A DNA stretch of 64,000 nt from Saccharothrix sp. ST-888 (GTDB lineage: Bacteria > Actinomycetota > Actinomycetes > Streptomycetales > Streptomycetaceae): contig NZ_JYJF01000027.1 of assembly GCF_000955975.1 (NCBI RefSeq), forward strand, positions 1 to 64,000, read 5' to 3'. Of the stretch, positions 50,982-60,191 are shown in pieces. The position numbers and the translations under genes are program-made. Every line of letters starts with the position of its first letter. The stretch's first letter is position 1. The notes under the pieces were generated by a model. That model made no database searches. It saw only the letters and a program-made list of their open reading frames with translations, and was not told where the DNA came from.

Positions 50982-50986
50982 TCCTC

Positions 50987-52180
50987 ATGGAGGCATACGC
51001 GGAGCACCACCACGGCCCTGGCACCGGCCGCAGCCACACCCGCCGACCCGCCGATCCGCACACCGGCGGGCATGCCCACGAGCACGGTCACGATCACACC
51101 CACGAGCACGGCAGTCACGGCAACGATCACCCCCACGAGCACCAGCACGGCAGCCACAGTCACGAGCACGGCAGTCACGGTCACGAGCACGGCAGTCACG
51201 GCCACGGCCCCGGGCGGGAGCGCTCGTGGCGGGGTCTGGCCCACCGGCTCTCGCACCTGGTCACGCCGCACTCGCACGAGGCCGCCGATCGGATCGACGG
51301 CGCCCTGGAGGCCTCCGCCCGGGGCCTGCGCGCGCTCTGGATCTCGCTGGTCGTCCTGGGGCTGACGGCCGCCGTACAGGCGGTGATCGTCATGCTCTCC
51401 GGCTCGGTCGCCCTGCTCGGCGACACCGTGCACAACTTCGCCGACGCCCTCACCGCGGTGCCGATCGGGCTGGCCTTCCTGCTGGGCCGCCGGGCCGCCA
51501 ACCGCCGCTACACCTACGGCTACGGCCGGGCGGAGGACCTCGCCGGGGTGGCCGTGGTGCTCGCCGTGCTGGCCTCCTCGGTGCTGGCGGCGGCGACCGC
51601 CGTGGACCGGCTGCTCCACCCGCAGCCGGTCACCCACCTGTGGGCGGTCGCCGGGGCGGCGCTGGTCGGCTGCCTGGGCAACGAGTGGGTGGCCCGCTAC
51701 CGGATCCGCACCGGGCGGGCGATCGGCTCGGCCGCCTTGGTCGCGGACGGTGTGCACGCCCGTACGGACGGGCTGACCTCGCTGGCCGTACTGCTCGGCG
51801 CGGCGGGCAGCGCGCTCGGCTGGAGCCTGGCCGACCCGATCGTCGGCCTGCTGATCACCGGTGCGATGCTGCTGGTGCTGCGCACCTCGGTGCGCGAGAT
51901 CGGCCGGCGGCTGATGGACGCGGTCGATCCCGCGTTGGTGGAGGCGGCGGAGCGGGAACTCCGTACGGTCGCGGGCGTACAGGGGGTCGGGGCGCTGCGG
52001 ATGCGCTGGATCGGCCACTCGCTGCGGGCGGAGGCCGAGGTGGTGGTGGACGGCGGGCTGACGGTGGTCGCCGGGCACCAGGTGGCGGAGGCGGCCGAGC
52101 GGGCGCTGATCAGGGCGGTGCCCCGGCTGCTGGCGGCCACCGTGCACATCGACCATCCTCCTCTCGGGGTTGGGCCCTGA
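50987..52180 (+). CDS. CDF-family metal cation exporter with His-rich N-terminus
   Basis: A 397-residue cation diffusion facilitator. The first 80 residues are a His/Gly repeat tail (HEHGSHGHEHGSHGHG). Six helices follow, with the two metal sites HNFADALTAV in helix 2 and VADGVHARTDGL in helix 5. The C-terminal cytoplasmic domain ends near TVHIDHPPLGVG. It exports Zn, Co, Ni or a similar ion by proton exchange. The His-rich arm may bind or sense metal. It follows a 60-codon ORF by 5 bp. Confidence 0.93.
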   Translation: MEAYAEHHHGPGTGRSHTRRPADPHTGGHAHEHGHDHTHEHGSHGNDHPHEHQHGSHSHEHGSHGHEHGSHGHGPGRERSWRGLAHRLSHLVTPHSHEAADRIDGALEASARGLRALWISLVVLGLTAAVQAVIVMLSGSVALLGDTVHNFADALTAVPIGLAFLLGRRAANRRYTYGYGRAEDLAGVAVVLAVLASSVLAAATAVDRLLHPQPVTHLWAVAGAALVGCLGNEWVARYRIRTGRAIGSAALVADGVHARTDGLTSLAVLLGAAGSALGWSLADPIVGLLITGAMLLVLRTSVREIGRRLMDAVDPALVEAAERELRTVAGVQGVGALRMRWIGHSLRAEAEVVVDGGLTVVAGHQVAEAAERALIRAVPRLLAATVHIDHPPLGVGP

Positions 52181-52256
52181 CGGTGGGTCATGGTTGTCTC
52201 GGGGTCGGGACGGGGGCGTCACCGATGGCTGCGGGGGTGCGCCGGACGGCAGGCTG

Positions 52257-53114
52257 ATGGCCATGGAGAACAGCAGCACCCCCACCCCCACCCCCACCGC
52301 TCCCGCCGTTTCCCGCGGCTCCCTGGGCCGCCGTATCGGGACGACCCTCGCCGGGACCGCCGCCGCAGCGGCGCTGGTGGCCGCGTACGCACCGGGCTTC
52401 GCCCATGCCGAGACGGCAGCACCCGCGGCCCCGGCGCTCGCAACCCCGGCACCTGCCGCCCCGACCGCAGCCCCCCAGGGTTCCCTCATCGACCCCGAGC
52501 ACACCGACTACAGCGACTGCCCCGAGCTCCCCGCCGGCGTCGACCCGGCCCGCTGGCGCTGTGAGGTGTCGGCCGCCGCACCGGAGCTGACGATGGGCGG
52601 CGTCAAGCAGCTGAAGCTCGCACCGATCACCATGACGCACGCCGAGGGCCCGCTCGCGGACGGCACGATGGCTCAGGTCTGGGGCGCCATGCACACCGCG
52701 CCGACCGCCGTGCCGGGCGGTCTGACCGGTACCGGGGCGGGCGACCGCTCCCCGCTGCTGGGCATGACCGTCGAGCCCCGGTACGGCGGCCGTTCGGACT
52801 TCTACACCGGGCAGATCAGCCTGGGATTCCGGCTCGCCGGCCCGCTGCTGCCCGAGGGGTGCGGCATCGCCGCGGACGCCCCGGTGGACTTCCGGTTGAA
52901 GCGCTCGGGCAAGTCGGTCTGGCTCTCCCAGAACCCGCCGCTGATCAAGTTCGCCGCGTACGCCGACGAGTTCGCCGTCCCTGCTGCCAAGGACTGCGGC
53001 CCGCTGTCCGGTCTGCTGAACCGTCGCCTCGGCCTGCCCTCGGCGAGCGGCAACCTGATGACCTACGACGCCGAGTACACCTTCAAGACGTACGACCAGC
53101 TGCCGACCCGTTGA
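52257..53114 (+). CDS. Secreted protein with Pro/Ala/Thr-rich N-terminus
   Basis: A 285-residue exported protein I do not recognise. A Ser/Thr/Pro-rich start is followed by RRIGTTLAGTAAAAALV as the signal core, cleaved near AHA-ET. A Pro/Ala linker leads to a mature domain of about 200 residues with four Cys (DCPELP, RCEVS, GCGIA, DCGPLS), likely in disulfides. ATG 52257 or ATG 52263. Its last 32 bp overlap the 3' end of the convergent gene. Confidence 0.75.
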   Translation: MAMENSSTPTPTPTAPAVSRGSLGRRIGTTLAGTAAAAALVAAYAPGFAHAETAAPAAPALATPAPAAPTAAPQGSLIDPEHTDYSDCPELPAGVDPARWRCEVSAAAPELTMGGVKQLKLAPITMTHAEGPLADGTMAQVWGAMHTAPTAVPGGLTGTGAGDRSPLLGMTVEPRYGGRSDFYTGQISLGFRLAGPLLPEGCGIAADAPVDFRLKRSGKSVWLSQNPPLIKFAAYADEFAVPAAKDCGPLSGLLNRRLGLPSASGNLMTYDAEYTFKTYDQLPTR

Positions 53115-53658
53115 CCTGCGCGTCCGCTCTTCCGGCGGGTTCCGCTGCCTGGCGTGCCCGCAGGGCCGCCGCCGCTGCCGCCGACGAGGCCGCAGCCGCG
53201 GCGGCCGGAGCGGCGGCGCTGCGGTGCTCGCGCTCGGCGCGTCCCCGGTCGCCGCGGCCCCGTTCGGTGCGGCTCCGCTGGGCCGGGGTGCGCTGGGCCG
53301 GTTCGGCCCGGCACTGGTCGGGGATCCGCGGCCCGCTGTCTCTGCCGCGGGCCAGGCCCTCGATCGCCTCGCGCGCCGCGAGGTAGGCCTGTACGGCCGC
53401 GATGCCGTACACGGGCTGGATCAGCTGGTGCCCCTTGAAGAAGGGCCGGGCGGGGGCGAAGCCCGCCGCCACCACCAGGTCGCGGATCTCGGCTATCTCC
53501 TCCTCGGTGCGCGCGGTGAAGCGGACCTCCCAGCCCTTCTTGTACGTGCGGCCCTCCTCGCCGTTGCGGCGGGCCAGGTCTGGCTGGCGGACGTAACCGG
53601 GCAGACGGCCGAGACGAAGTTGGGCGGCACGCAGGCCGGTGGACTCATCGCGTGGCAT
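53083..53658 (-). CDS. Conserved hypothetical protein, Ala-rich tail
   Basis: A 191-residue protein. Residues 1-100 look folded: RTYKKGWEVRFTARTEEEIAEIRDL, then GFAPARPFFKGHQLIQPVYGIAAVQAYLA. The C-terminal 85 residues are Arg/Ala-rich and probably disordered. The 3' end overlaps the end of the secreted-protein gene by 32 bp on the opposite strand. No family was recognised. Confidence 0.7.
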   Translation of the reverse strand: MPRDESTGLRAAQLRLGRLPGYVRQPDLARRNGEEGRTYKKGWEVRFTARTEEEIAEIRDLVVAAGFAPARPFFKGHQLIQPVYGIAAVQAYLAAREAIEGLARGRDSGPRIPDQCRAEPAQRTPAQRSRTERGRGDRGRAEREHRSAAAPAAAAAASSAAAAAALRARQAAEPAGRADAQVNGSAAGRTS

Positions 53659-53974
53659 GAGGTGATGGTAGGCAATTCCGAAGGTCGGTCGTGACCTCGG
53701 GGTGGTGCTTCACCGTATGTCATTCGTCACTGTCGGTCAGACCCCGCAGCTCAGAACGGTGGATCGGCCGGGCGTCGGCGAACGTTGCAGATGGCGGAAA
53801 ACCGGATGGCACATGCCAACTCCGGTCGAAACCGGCAAGGGGGCGAACGTCCGTTACGCCGAATGAGTGAGGGTATGGGGACTTTAGTGCAGGGCAGTCC
53901 CGATTTCGCGACGGTTGAGTAACAGTGCGTCAGGTCGTGAATGCGGCAGCCGAGCTGGTGGGGAAGGTGTCGGC
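53659..53974. other. Intergenic region before the AbiEi-like gene
   Basis: About 316 bp, less GC-rich than its flanks. ATATGTCATT-like and TTGAGTAACAG segments could be promoter parts, and GGGGAAGG precedes the AbiEi-like ATG by 7 nt. No gene was supported. Confidence 0.4.
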
Positions 53975-55003
53975 ATGAGCTACCAGACTCCCCCCTCGCA
54001 CCCCTCACTCGAAGAACTGGCGCGCCGTCAGCAGAACGTCATCACGGCCAGTCAGCTGCGCGCCCGGGGCGTGCCGACCAGGTTGGTCAGCGAGCACTGC
54101 CGGCGCGGCGGCCCGTGGCAGCGGGTGCTGCCCCGGGTGTACCTGCTGCAGGACGGCGATCCCACGCCCGAGCAGCGGATGTGGGCGGCACTGCTGTACG
54201 CGGCGCAGAACGGCCGCGAGGAGGGGCGCCGCGAAGGGGCGGTGATCACCGGCGCGGCGGCGCTGGCGCTGTACGGATTCGCCTCGGCGCCCCGGCTGCC
54301 CGCGGTCACCGAAGTGAACGTCCTGGTGCCCAGGCAGCGTCGGCTGCGGGACGTCGGCGAGGTCCGGATCCGGCGCACCGAACGGGAGTTGGAGGCGCGC
54401 TCGGTGCACGGCCTGGCCTGCGCCCCGGTGTCGCGAGCGGTCGCGGACACGGTGCGGGAGTGGATCGACGAGGGGGTCTTCGACAGCGGCGAGCTCCGGC
54501 CCGAGCTGTTGCGTGCGGTCCTGCGGGAGGCCGTCTCGGGCGGCGAATCCCGCTGCACGCTGCGGGAGTTGGTCGCCGAGCTGCGGGAGGCCGGGCTGCT
54601 GGCGGAGCCCCGGGTCAGGGCGGCGCTGGACGAACTCCTCGCGGCGGAGCGGGAGTCGGTGCTGGACCGGATCGGCGAACTGGTGGACGAGTGGCTGCTG
54701 CCGGTCCCGCTGACCGGGCCGGAGCTGCGGATGCGCGGCGGCACCTATGTCGCGGTGCCCGACCTGTACTGGCCGGCGGTGGGCGTCGCGGTCGAGCTGG
54801 ACTCGGAGCTGCGGTGCGTCAGCGAGGGCGAGGCGGCCTGGGTCAGGGGCGGCCAGCACCGGATGGAGTACCTCGGGGTGCGGGTGGTGTACGTCTCGGG
54901 GGAGCGGGTCGCCGGGGAGCCCGATGCGGTGGGGAGCGAGCTGCGGGAGGCGTTCGTGGCGGGTGGGGCGGATGTGGTCGAACTGGTCGTCACCGAACGC
55001 TGA
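53975..55003 (+). CDS. AbiEi-type antitoxin-like protein with endonuclease-like C-terminus
   Basis: A 342-residue protein. LARRQQNVITASQLRARGVPTRLVSEHCRRG and WQRVLPRVYLL near residues 11-50 form the winged-helix N-terminal domain of type IV (AbiEi) antitoxins. GAVITGAAALALYGF follows, as in that family. The C-terminal part has VAVPDLYWPAVGVAVELDS, resembling the strand pattern of DUF559/PD-(D/E)XK-type domains. No AbiEii nucleotidyltransferase toxin is adjacent, so it is an orphan and may be a regulator instead. Confidence 0.78.
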   Translation: MSYQTPPSHPSLEELARRQQNVITASQLRARGVPTRLVSEHCRRGGPWQRVLPRVYLLQDGDPTPEQRMWAALLYAAQNGREEGRREGAVITGAAALALYGFASAPRLPAVTEVNVLVPRQRRLRDVGEVRIRRTERELEARSVHGLACAPVSRAVADTVREWIDEGVFDSGELRPELLRAVLREAVSGGESRCTLRELVAELREAGLLAEPRVRAALDELLAAERESVLDRIGELVDEWLLPVPLTGPELRMRGGTYVAVPDLYWPAVGVAVELDSELRCVSEGEAAWVRGGQHRMEYLGVRVVYVSGERVAGEPDAVGSELREAFVAGGADVVELVVTER

Positions 55004-55172
55004 GCGGCCGTTCGGCAGGCGGCCCGGCGTGCGCCTGCCCCAAGCCGTGTGCCCCCGCACCTCGCACCCCCGAGCCTCGCGCCCCCGAGGCGGTGCCGGA
55101 CCGGCGCTGCCACCAAGGCGGTGGGTCGCCCGTGAAGGCGGTGGGTCGCCCATGCGGCTCCCCGCCCCCTGA

Positions 55173-55763
55173 TCAGCCCCCGACGATCGGGGTTCCGGTC
55201 AACTCGACTCCCGACAGGCGGAGTTCGGTGAGTGCAGCCTCGGTGGTGGCGGCGAAGACCCCGGCGGTGAGGTCCAGCAGGACCCGGGTGGCGAACCCCT
55301 CCCGGGCGGCGTCCAGGGCGGTGGCCCGGACACAGTGGTCGGTGGCGATGCCCACCACGTCCACCTCGGTGACGTCCCGCCCGCGCAGCCAGCCGGCGAG
55401 CGTCTCGCCGTTCTCGTTGACGCCCTCGAAGCCGCTGTACGCGCCCGAGTAGGAGCCCTTGTCGAAGACCGCCTCGATCGCGCCCGAGGTGACCGAGGGG
55501 GCGAAGTTGGGGTGGAAGCCGACGCCCTCGGTACCCGCGACGCAGTGCGGGGGCCAGGTGTTGACGTAGTCGGGCTCGGTGGAGAAGTGCGGACCCGGGT
55601 CGATGTGGCAGTCCCGGGTGGCGACGATGTGTGCGTACCCGGGGGAGGACTCGGCGATCAGGTCGGTGATCGCGGCGGCCACCTCGGCGCCGCCGGCGAC
55701 GGCGAGGCTGCCGCCCTCGCAGAAGTCGTTCTGCACATCGACGACGATCAGTACCCGGTGCAT
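55173..55763 (-). CDS. pncA: Nicotinamidase (isochorismatase family)
   Basis: A 196-residue enzyme that hydrolyses nicotinamide to nicotinate for NAD salvage. The triad is Asp9 (VDVQNDF), Lys102 (VFDKGSY) and Cys144 (ATDHCVRAT). The metal site is probably Asp51, His53, His59 and His73. Length and motifs match PncA of M. tuberculosis. The next gene on the same strand (pncB) makes the following step, so the pair forms a salvage unit although 215 bp separate them. Confidence 0.95.
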   Translation of the reverse strand: MHRVLIVVDVQNDFCEGGSLAVAGGAEVAAAITDLIAESSPGYAHIVATRDCHIDPGPHFSTEPDYVNTWPPHCVAGTEGVGFHPNFAPSVTSGAIEAVFDKGSYSGAYSGFEGVNENGETLAGWLRGRDVTEVDVVGIATDHCVRATALDAAREGFATRVLLDLTAGVFAATTEAALTELRLSGVELTGTPIVGG

Positions 55764-55978
55764 GGGGTGCTTCCTTGGGTGGATGAGGCGTACGGCTGCT
55801 CGGAGCAGTGGCTCGGTGGTGTGGCCACTCTAGGGAGTGACGCGCGTAGGCGGAAGCCTGCTGGCGCTCCTCGGTCCCGCGGTCGGGCGTGCTTCTCGGC
55901 TTCCCGTCCGGCGGTCTCCCGCCCGGCGGGCCCCGTTCGACGCCCGGGCGGTGGCCCGGCCGAGACGGTGCGTGGTGT

Positions 55979-57298
55979 TCAGGCGCTGCCGATGAGCAAC
56001 TCGGTGGCCAGCACCGGCTCGCCCTTGGACAGCTGGGTGGCCGACAGCGGCAGGGCGGCCCGCGCGCGGTGGTGACGTTCCCTGGCCGCGGTGAGCGGCT
56101 CGCGGCCGACCGCCTCGCCGCCCTGGATCAGCGGGACGTGCAGCAGGTGCGGCGCCAGCTCCTCGGGCACCGGGCCGGTGCCGACCACCTCGGCCTCGGC
56201 CACACCGTCCGCGTCGGGGCGGCGGGCGGCCCACTTGAGTCCGCCGACGCTGGTCTTGCCGCCGGCGGAGCGCTTGGCGACCGGGACCAGCGGGCCGCCC
56301 GGCGTGGTGGCACGGGCGACCAGCTTGAAGACCATCGCGCAGGTCGGCTGCCCGCTGCCGGTGACCAGGCTGGTGCCGACGCCGTAGCCGTCGACGGGCG
56401 CGGCGGCGAGCGCGGCGATGGCGTACTCGTCCAGGTCGGACGTGACGATGATCCGGGTCTTCTCGGCGCCCAGCTCGTCCAGCTGACGGCGGACCCGGTG
56501 GGCGAGCAGGGTGAGGTCGCCGGAGTCGATCCGGACGGCGCCCAGGCCGGGTCCGGCCACCTCGACGGCGGTGCGCACGGCCTCGGCCAGGTCGTAGGTG
56601 TCGACCAGCAGGGTGGTGCCGCGGCCCATCGAGTCGATCTGGGCGGTGAAGGCGTCCCGCTCGCTGTCGTGCAGCAGGGTGAAGGCGTGCGCGGCGGTTC
56701 CGGCGGTGGGGATGCCGTAGGTGTAGCCGGCCTCCAGGTCGGAGGTGGCGCTGAAACCGGCGATGTAGGCCGCCCGGGCGGCGGCCACGGCGGCGCCCTC
56801 GTGGGCCCGGCGGGCGCCCATCTCGATGCAGGGGCGGGCCCCGGCGGCGCTGGTCATCCGGGAGGCGGCGGCCGCGATCGCCGAGTCGTGGTTGAGGATC
56901 GACAGGATGACGGTCTCCAGGATCACCGCCTCGGCGAAGCTGCCCTCGACGGTGAGGATCGGCGAGCCGGGGAAGTAGACCTCGCCCTCGGGGTAGCCGT
57001 GCACGTCTCCGGTGAACCGGTAGTCCGCGAGGAACCGCAGGGTGTCGTCCCCGACCACGTCCTGGTCGGCGAGCCAGTCCAGCTGCGCGGCGGTGAAGCG
57101 GAAGTTCTCGATCGCGTCCAGCAGCCGTCCGGTGCCGGCCACCACGCCGTAGCGGCGGCCGTTGGGCAGTCGCCGGGTGAACACCTCGAAGACCGAGCGG
57201 CGGTGTGCGGCCCCGCTGCGCAGGGCGGCCTGCAGCATGGTCAGCTCGTAACGGTCGGTGAGCAGCGCTGTGGAGCGGTGCGCGGTGATGGCGTCCAT
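55979..57298 (-). CDS. pncB: Nicotinate phosphoribosyltransferase
   Basis: A 439-residue enzyme that joins nicotinate and PRPP with ATP to form nicotinate mononucleotide. LLTDRYELTMLQAALRSG near residues 12-29 is the family N-terminus. EMGARRAHEGAAVAAARAAYIAG near residue 155-177 and AVRIDSGDLTLLAHRVR near residue 255-271 are the phosphoribosyl-binding segments. GYGVGTSLVTG is near residue 310. ATG 57298 is chosen; the frame continues upstream into non-coding sequence. It is divergent from clpS. Confidence 0.95.
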   Translation of the reverse strand: MDAITAHRSTALLTDRYELTMLQAALRSGAAHRRSVFEVFTRRLPNGRRYGVVAGTGRLLDAIENFRFTAAQLDWLADQDVVGDDTLRFLADYRFTGDVHGYPEGEVYFPGSPILTVEGSFAEAVILETVILSILNHDSAIAAAASRMTSAAGARPCIEMGARRAHEGAAVAAARAAYIAGFSATSDLEAGYTYGIPTAGTAAHAFTLLHDSERDAFTAQIDSMGRGTTLLVDTYDLAEAVRTAVEVAGPGLGAVRIDSGDLTLLAHRVRRQLDELGAEKTRIIVTSDLDEYAIAALAAAPVDGYGVGTSLVTGSGQPTCAMVFKLVARATTPGGPLVPVAKRSAGGKTSVGGLKWAARRPDADGVAEAEVVGTGPVPEELAPHLLHVPLIQGGEAVGREPLTAARERHHRARAALPLSATQLSKGEPVLATELLIGSA

Positions 57299-57430
57299 GG
57301 CGATGATGCTACTACCACTTAGCGTCAGAGTGACGATTTCTGTCGGACGGAGTGAACCCGGATTCGCCCGGACCTCCCCCGGATGGAAGCATGAGAGGCG
57401 GAAACCGTGCCCTGATGAGGAGTGTCTGCC

Positions 57431-57724
57431 GTGAGTGTCGCGCCCGTGGAGATCGAGCGCCCGGAGGTCGAAGGCATTCCGGCACTGGAGCCGGACACCC
57501 CGTGGGTGACCATCGTCCACAACGACCCGGTCAACCTGATGAGCTACGTCCAGTACGTCTTCCAGGCCTACTTCGGCTTCCCGAAGGACAAGGCCAGGAA
57601 GCTGATGATGGAGGTGCACACCAAGGGCCGGGCGGTGGTCTCCAGCGGTACGCGCGAGGAGATGGAGCGGGACGTGCAGGCGATGCACGGCTACGGGCTG
57701 TGGGCCACGCTCCAGCACGACTGA
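57431..57724 (+). CDS. clpS: ATP-dependent Clp protease adaptor ClpS
   Basis: A 97-residue adaptor that binds N-degron substrates and passes them to ClpA/ClpC-ClpP. VTIVHNDPVNLMSYVQYVF near residue 28-46 and ARKLMMEVHTKGRAVV near residue 56-71 are the conserved core, including the Asn-Asp and Met residues that grip N-terminal residues. GTG 57431 is chosen because GAGGAG lies 9 nt before it; GTG 57422 is too close. The DUF2017 gene follows after 59 bp. Confidence 0.96.
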   Translation: MSVAPVEIERPEVEGIPALEPDTPWVTIVHNDPVNLMSYVQYVFQAYFGFPKDKARKLMMEVHTKGRAVVSSGTREEMERDVQAMHGYGLWATLQHD

Positions 57725-57783
57725 CCGCCGTGCTCGACCTGCTAGACCTGTGACACACGACGAAGACGGGCTGACTGAGACTC

Positions 57784-58359
57784 ATGGCTGGGTTGTTCGA
57801 GAGTGCCGGTGGCGGCAGCGCGGCGATCGTGCTGGACGAGCTGGAGGCATCCATCCTGCGCTCGCTGGAGGTGCAGATGCTGGAGCTGATCGGCCCCGGT
57901 CCGGGCGGGGAGAGTGACGACCCGCTGGCGGCGCTGTTCGCCGAGGGGCCGACCGAGGCGCCCGCCGATCCGGCGCTGGCCCGGCTCTTCCCGGACGCGT
58001 ACGGGGAGCCGGGGGCGAGTGCCGATTCGGAGACCCGGGCGATGGCGGGCGAGTTCCGCCGCTACACCGAGCTGGACCTGCGGGCCCGCAAGCGGGACGA
58101 CGCGCTGAACGTGATCAAGGCGCTGGACGGACTCGGCGGCGAGGGCGGCGTGGTGAAGGTCCCGGCGGCCGAGTGCCGGAACTGGCTGGGCGCGCTGAAC
58201 GACCTGCGGCTCACCCTGGGCGCCCGGCTGGAGGTCGACGAGGACGACGACGAGACGTTCTACCGGCTGCCCGACGGCGATCCGCGCAAGCCGCTGGTGA
58301 TGGCCTACCTCTGGCTCGGCGGGATGCAGGAGTCGCTGATCGCCGCGATGGCCGACTGA
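57784..58359 (+). CDS. DUF2017 protein
   Basis: A 191-residue actinobacterial protein that commonly follows clpS. SAAIVLDELEASILRSLEVQMLELI near residues 12-36 is a helical N-terminal region. ALNDLRLTLGARLEVDEDDDETFYRLPDGDP near residue 138-168 is the family signature. Function unknown. A strong terminator follows 24 bp after its stop, closing the clpS transcript. Confidence 0.9.
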   Translation: MAGLFESAGGGSAAIVLDELEASILRSLEVQMLELIGPGPGGESDDPLAALFAEGPTEAPADPALARLFPDAYGEPGASADSETRAMAGEFRRYTELDLRARKRDDALNVIKALDGLGGEGGVVKVPAAECRNWLGALNDLRLTLGARLEVDEDDDETFYRLPDGDPRKPLVMAYLWLGGMQESLIAAMAD

Positions 58360-58383
58360 GACCGACCGACCGTTAACGACCGG

Positions 58384-58416
58384 TAACCCCCTGTCCACCT
58401 TTTGGACAGGGGGTTA
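58384..58416. terminator. Strong terminator after the clpS-DUF2017 unit
   Basis: TAACCCCCTGTCCA (58384-58397) pairs perfectly with TGGACAGGGGGTTA (58403-58416) around loop CCTTT. TCTCATTT follows. It is one of the cleanest factor-independent terminators in the window. Confidence 0.9.
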
Positions 58417-58543
58417 TCTCATTTCCGGTGAATCGCCGCAAAACCGGACATGCCATGCTCAAATAACGCTCAGATGGGCGCCGATATCCGGACGCACCGT
58501 GGTAGGACTTCTCCTCTTCCCCCACGACCCAAGGACGTTTGCC

Positions 58544-59986
58544 ATGGCCGAACAGGCGTATGACGAAGTCGTCGACACCGAGCCGGACGAGGAGGGCTAC
58601 GAGCGCGGGCTGGGCAGCCGCCAGATCCAGATGATCGCCATCGGTGGCGCCATCGGTACCGGCCTCTTCCTCGGCGCGGGCACCGCCATCTCCAAGGCCG
58701 GCCCCAGCCTGATCCTCAGCTACGCGGTGGCCGGCCTGGTGATCTTCGCGATCATGCGAGCCCTCGGCGAGCTGCTCACCTACCGCCCGGTCTCCGGCAG
58801 CTTCGCCGAGTACGCCCGGGAGTTCATCGGGCCGTTCGCCGGGTACGTCACCGGCTGGACGTACTGGCTGTTCTGGGTGGTCACCGGCATGGCCGAGACC
58901 ACCGCCGCCGCCGTCTACATCAAGTACTGGGAGCCCGCCATCCCGCAGTGGGTCAGCGCGCTGGGCTTCCTGGTGATCCTCTACGCGGCCAACCTGATCT
59001 CGGTGAAGGTGTTCGGGGAGATCGAGTTCTGGTTCTCGATGATCAAGGTGACGGCGATCATCGGCATCATCCTGATCGGCATCGGGGTGCTCACCCTGGG
59101 CTTCAGCAAGGCTGGTGACACGGCGTCGGTCGGCTACCTGTGGAACGCGGGCGGCTTCTTCCCCAAGGGCATCGGCGCGACCGTGATGACCCTGCAGATC
59201 GTCATGTTCGCCTACCTCGGCGTGGAGCTGGTCGGCGTCACCGCGGGCGAGAGCGAGAACCCCGCCAAGACCCTGCCGCGAGCCATCAACACGCTGCCCT
59301 GGCGCATCGCGCTGTTCTACATCGGTGCGCTGGTCATCATCCTGTCGCTGGTCCCGTGGACCGAGTTCAAGCCCGGCGTCAGCCCGTTCGTGGCCGCCTT
59401 CGGCAAGATCGGGATCCCGGCGGCGGCCGGGATCATCAACTTCGTGGTGCTCACCGCCGCACTCTCCTCCTGCAACTCCGGTATGTACTCCACCGGCCGG
59501 ATGCTGCGCGACCTCGCCCTGCGCGGCCAGGCGCCCGGGAGGATGACCGCACTCAACTCCCGGAAGACCCCGGCGCCCGCGATCACCGTCTCCTGTGCGC
59601 TGATGGGCCTCGGCGTGGTGCTCAACTACTTCGCCCCGGCCAAGGCCTTCGAGTACATCACCTCGGTGGCCACCGTCTGCGGCATCTGGACCTGGGCGAT
59701 GATCCTGATCTGCCAGATCCGCTACCACGCCTCCTGGAAGAATGGCCACCTGCCGCCGCCCACCTTCAAGGCGCCCGGCGGCGTGGTGGCGAGCTGGGCG
59801 GCCCTGGCCTTCCTGGCCCTGGTCATCGTCCTGATCGGCTTCGACCCGGACAACCGGATCTCGCTCTACGTCTTCCCGGTCTGGGCGGCGCTGCTGGTGA
59901 TCGGCTACCTGGTGCTCAAGCGCACCCGTCCGGAGGCCGTGCACGGCCGGGCGCACGACCACCTGCACGTCAAGTCCGACAGCTGA
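58544..59986 (+). CDS. APC-family amino-acid permease (GABA/lysine permease-like)
   Basis: A 480-residue amino-acid permease with 12 membrane helices. LGSRQIQMIAIGGAIGTGLFLGAG near residue 23-46 is the first-helix signature of the AAT/LysP/CycA group. FAEYAREFIGPFAGYVTGWTYW near residue 86-107 and LQIVMFAYLGVELVGVTAGESENPAKT near residue 216-242 follow. It imports an amino acid with protons; candidates include D-alanine/glycine, asparagine or a basic amino acid. The C-terminus ends in a short His-rich tail. Confidence 0.92.
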   Translation: MAEQAYDEVVDTEPDEEGYERGLGSRQIQMIAIGGAIGTGLFLGAGTAISKAGPSLILSYAVAGLVIFAIMRALGELLTYRPVSGSFAEYAREFIGPFAGYVTGWTYWLFWVVTGMAETTAAAVYIKYWEPAIPQWVSALGFLVILYAANLISVKVFGEIEFWFSMIKVTAIIGIILIGIGVLTLGFSKAGDTASVGYLWNAGGFFPKGIGATVMTLQIVMFAYLGVELVGVTAGESENPAKTLPRAINTLPWRIALFYIGALVIILSLVPWTEFKPGVSPFVAAFGKIGIPAAAGIINFVVLTAALSSCNSGMYSTGRMLRDLALRGQAPGRMTALNSRKTPAPAITVSCALMGLGVVLNYFAPAKAFEYITSVATVCGIWTWAMILICQIRYHASWKNGHLPPPTFKAPGGVVASWAALAFLALVIVLIGFDPDNRISLYVFPVWAALLVIGYLVLKRTRPEAVHGRAHDHLHVKSDS

Positions 59987-60191
59987 GACCGACCGTCACA
60001 TGGGGGGTGGGTGAAGGAGCGTGGTGAGGACCGAGTCTGGGCGGTGCCGACGAAGGAGTAGCAGCGGAGCTGCGGCGACTGAGGAGAAGCCGTCCAGGCG
60101 ACAGCCATCGGCACGCGACGCCGCCCCCCATGCGCCGGTCGGTCTGGGACGGCGGAAACGGTGCTCGCGGGGACCTGGCTATCCTGACCGC

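Noticed and set aside
51040..51220. Tandem CACGAGCACGGCAGTCACGG-like repeats
   Set aside because: They encode the His-rich arm of the CDF exporter, so they are coding repeats and not a regulatory array.
57316..57332. CACT-N9-AGTG palindrome before pncB as a possible NAD-regulator site
   Set aside because: The arms are only 4 bp and do not match a regulator consensus I know.
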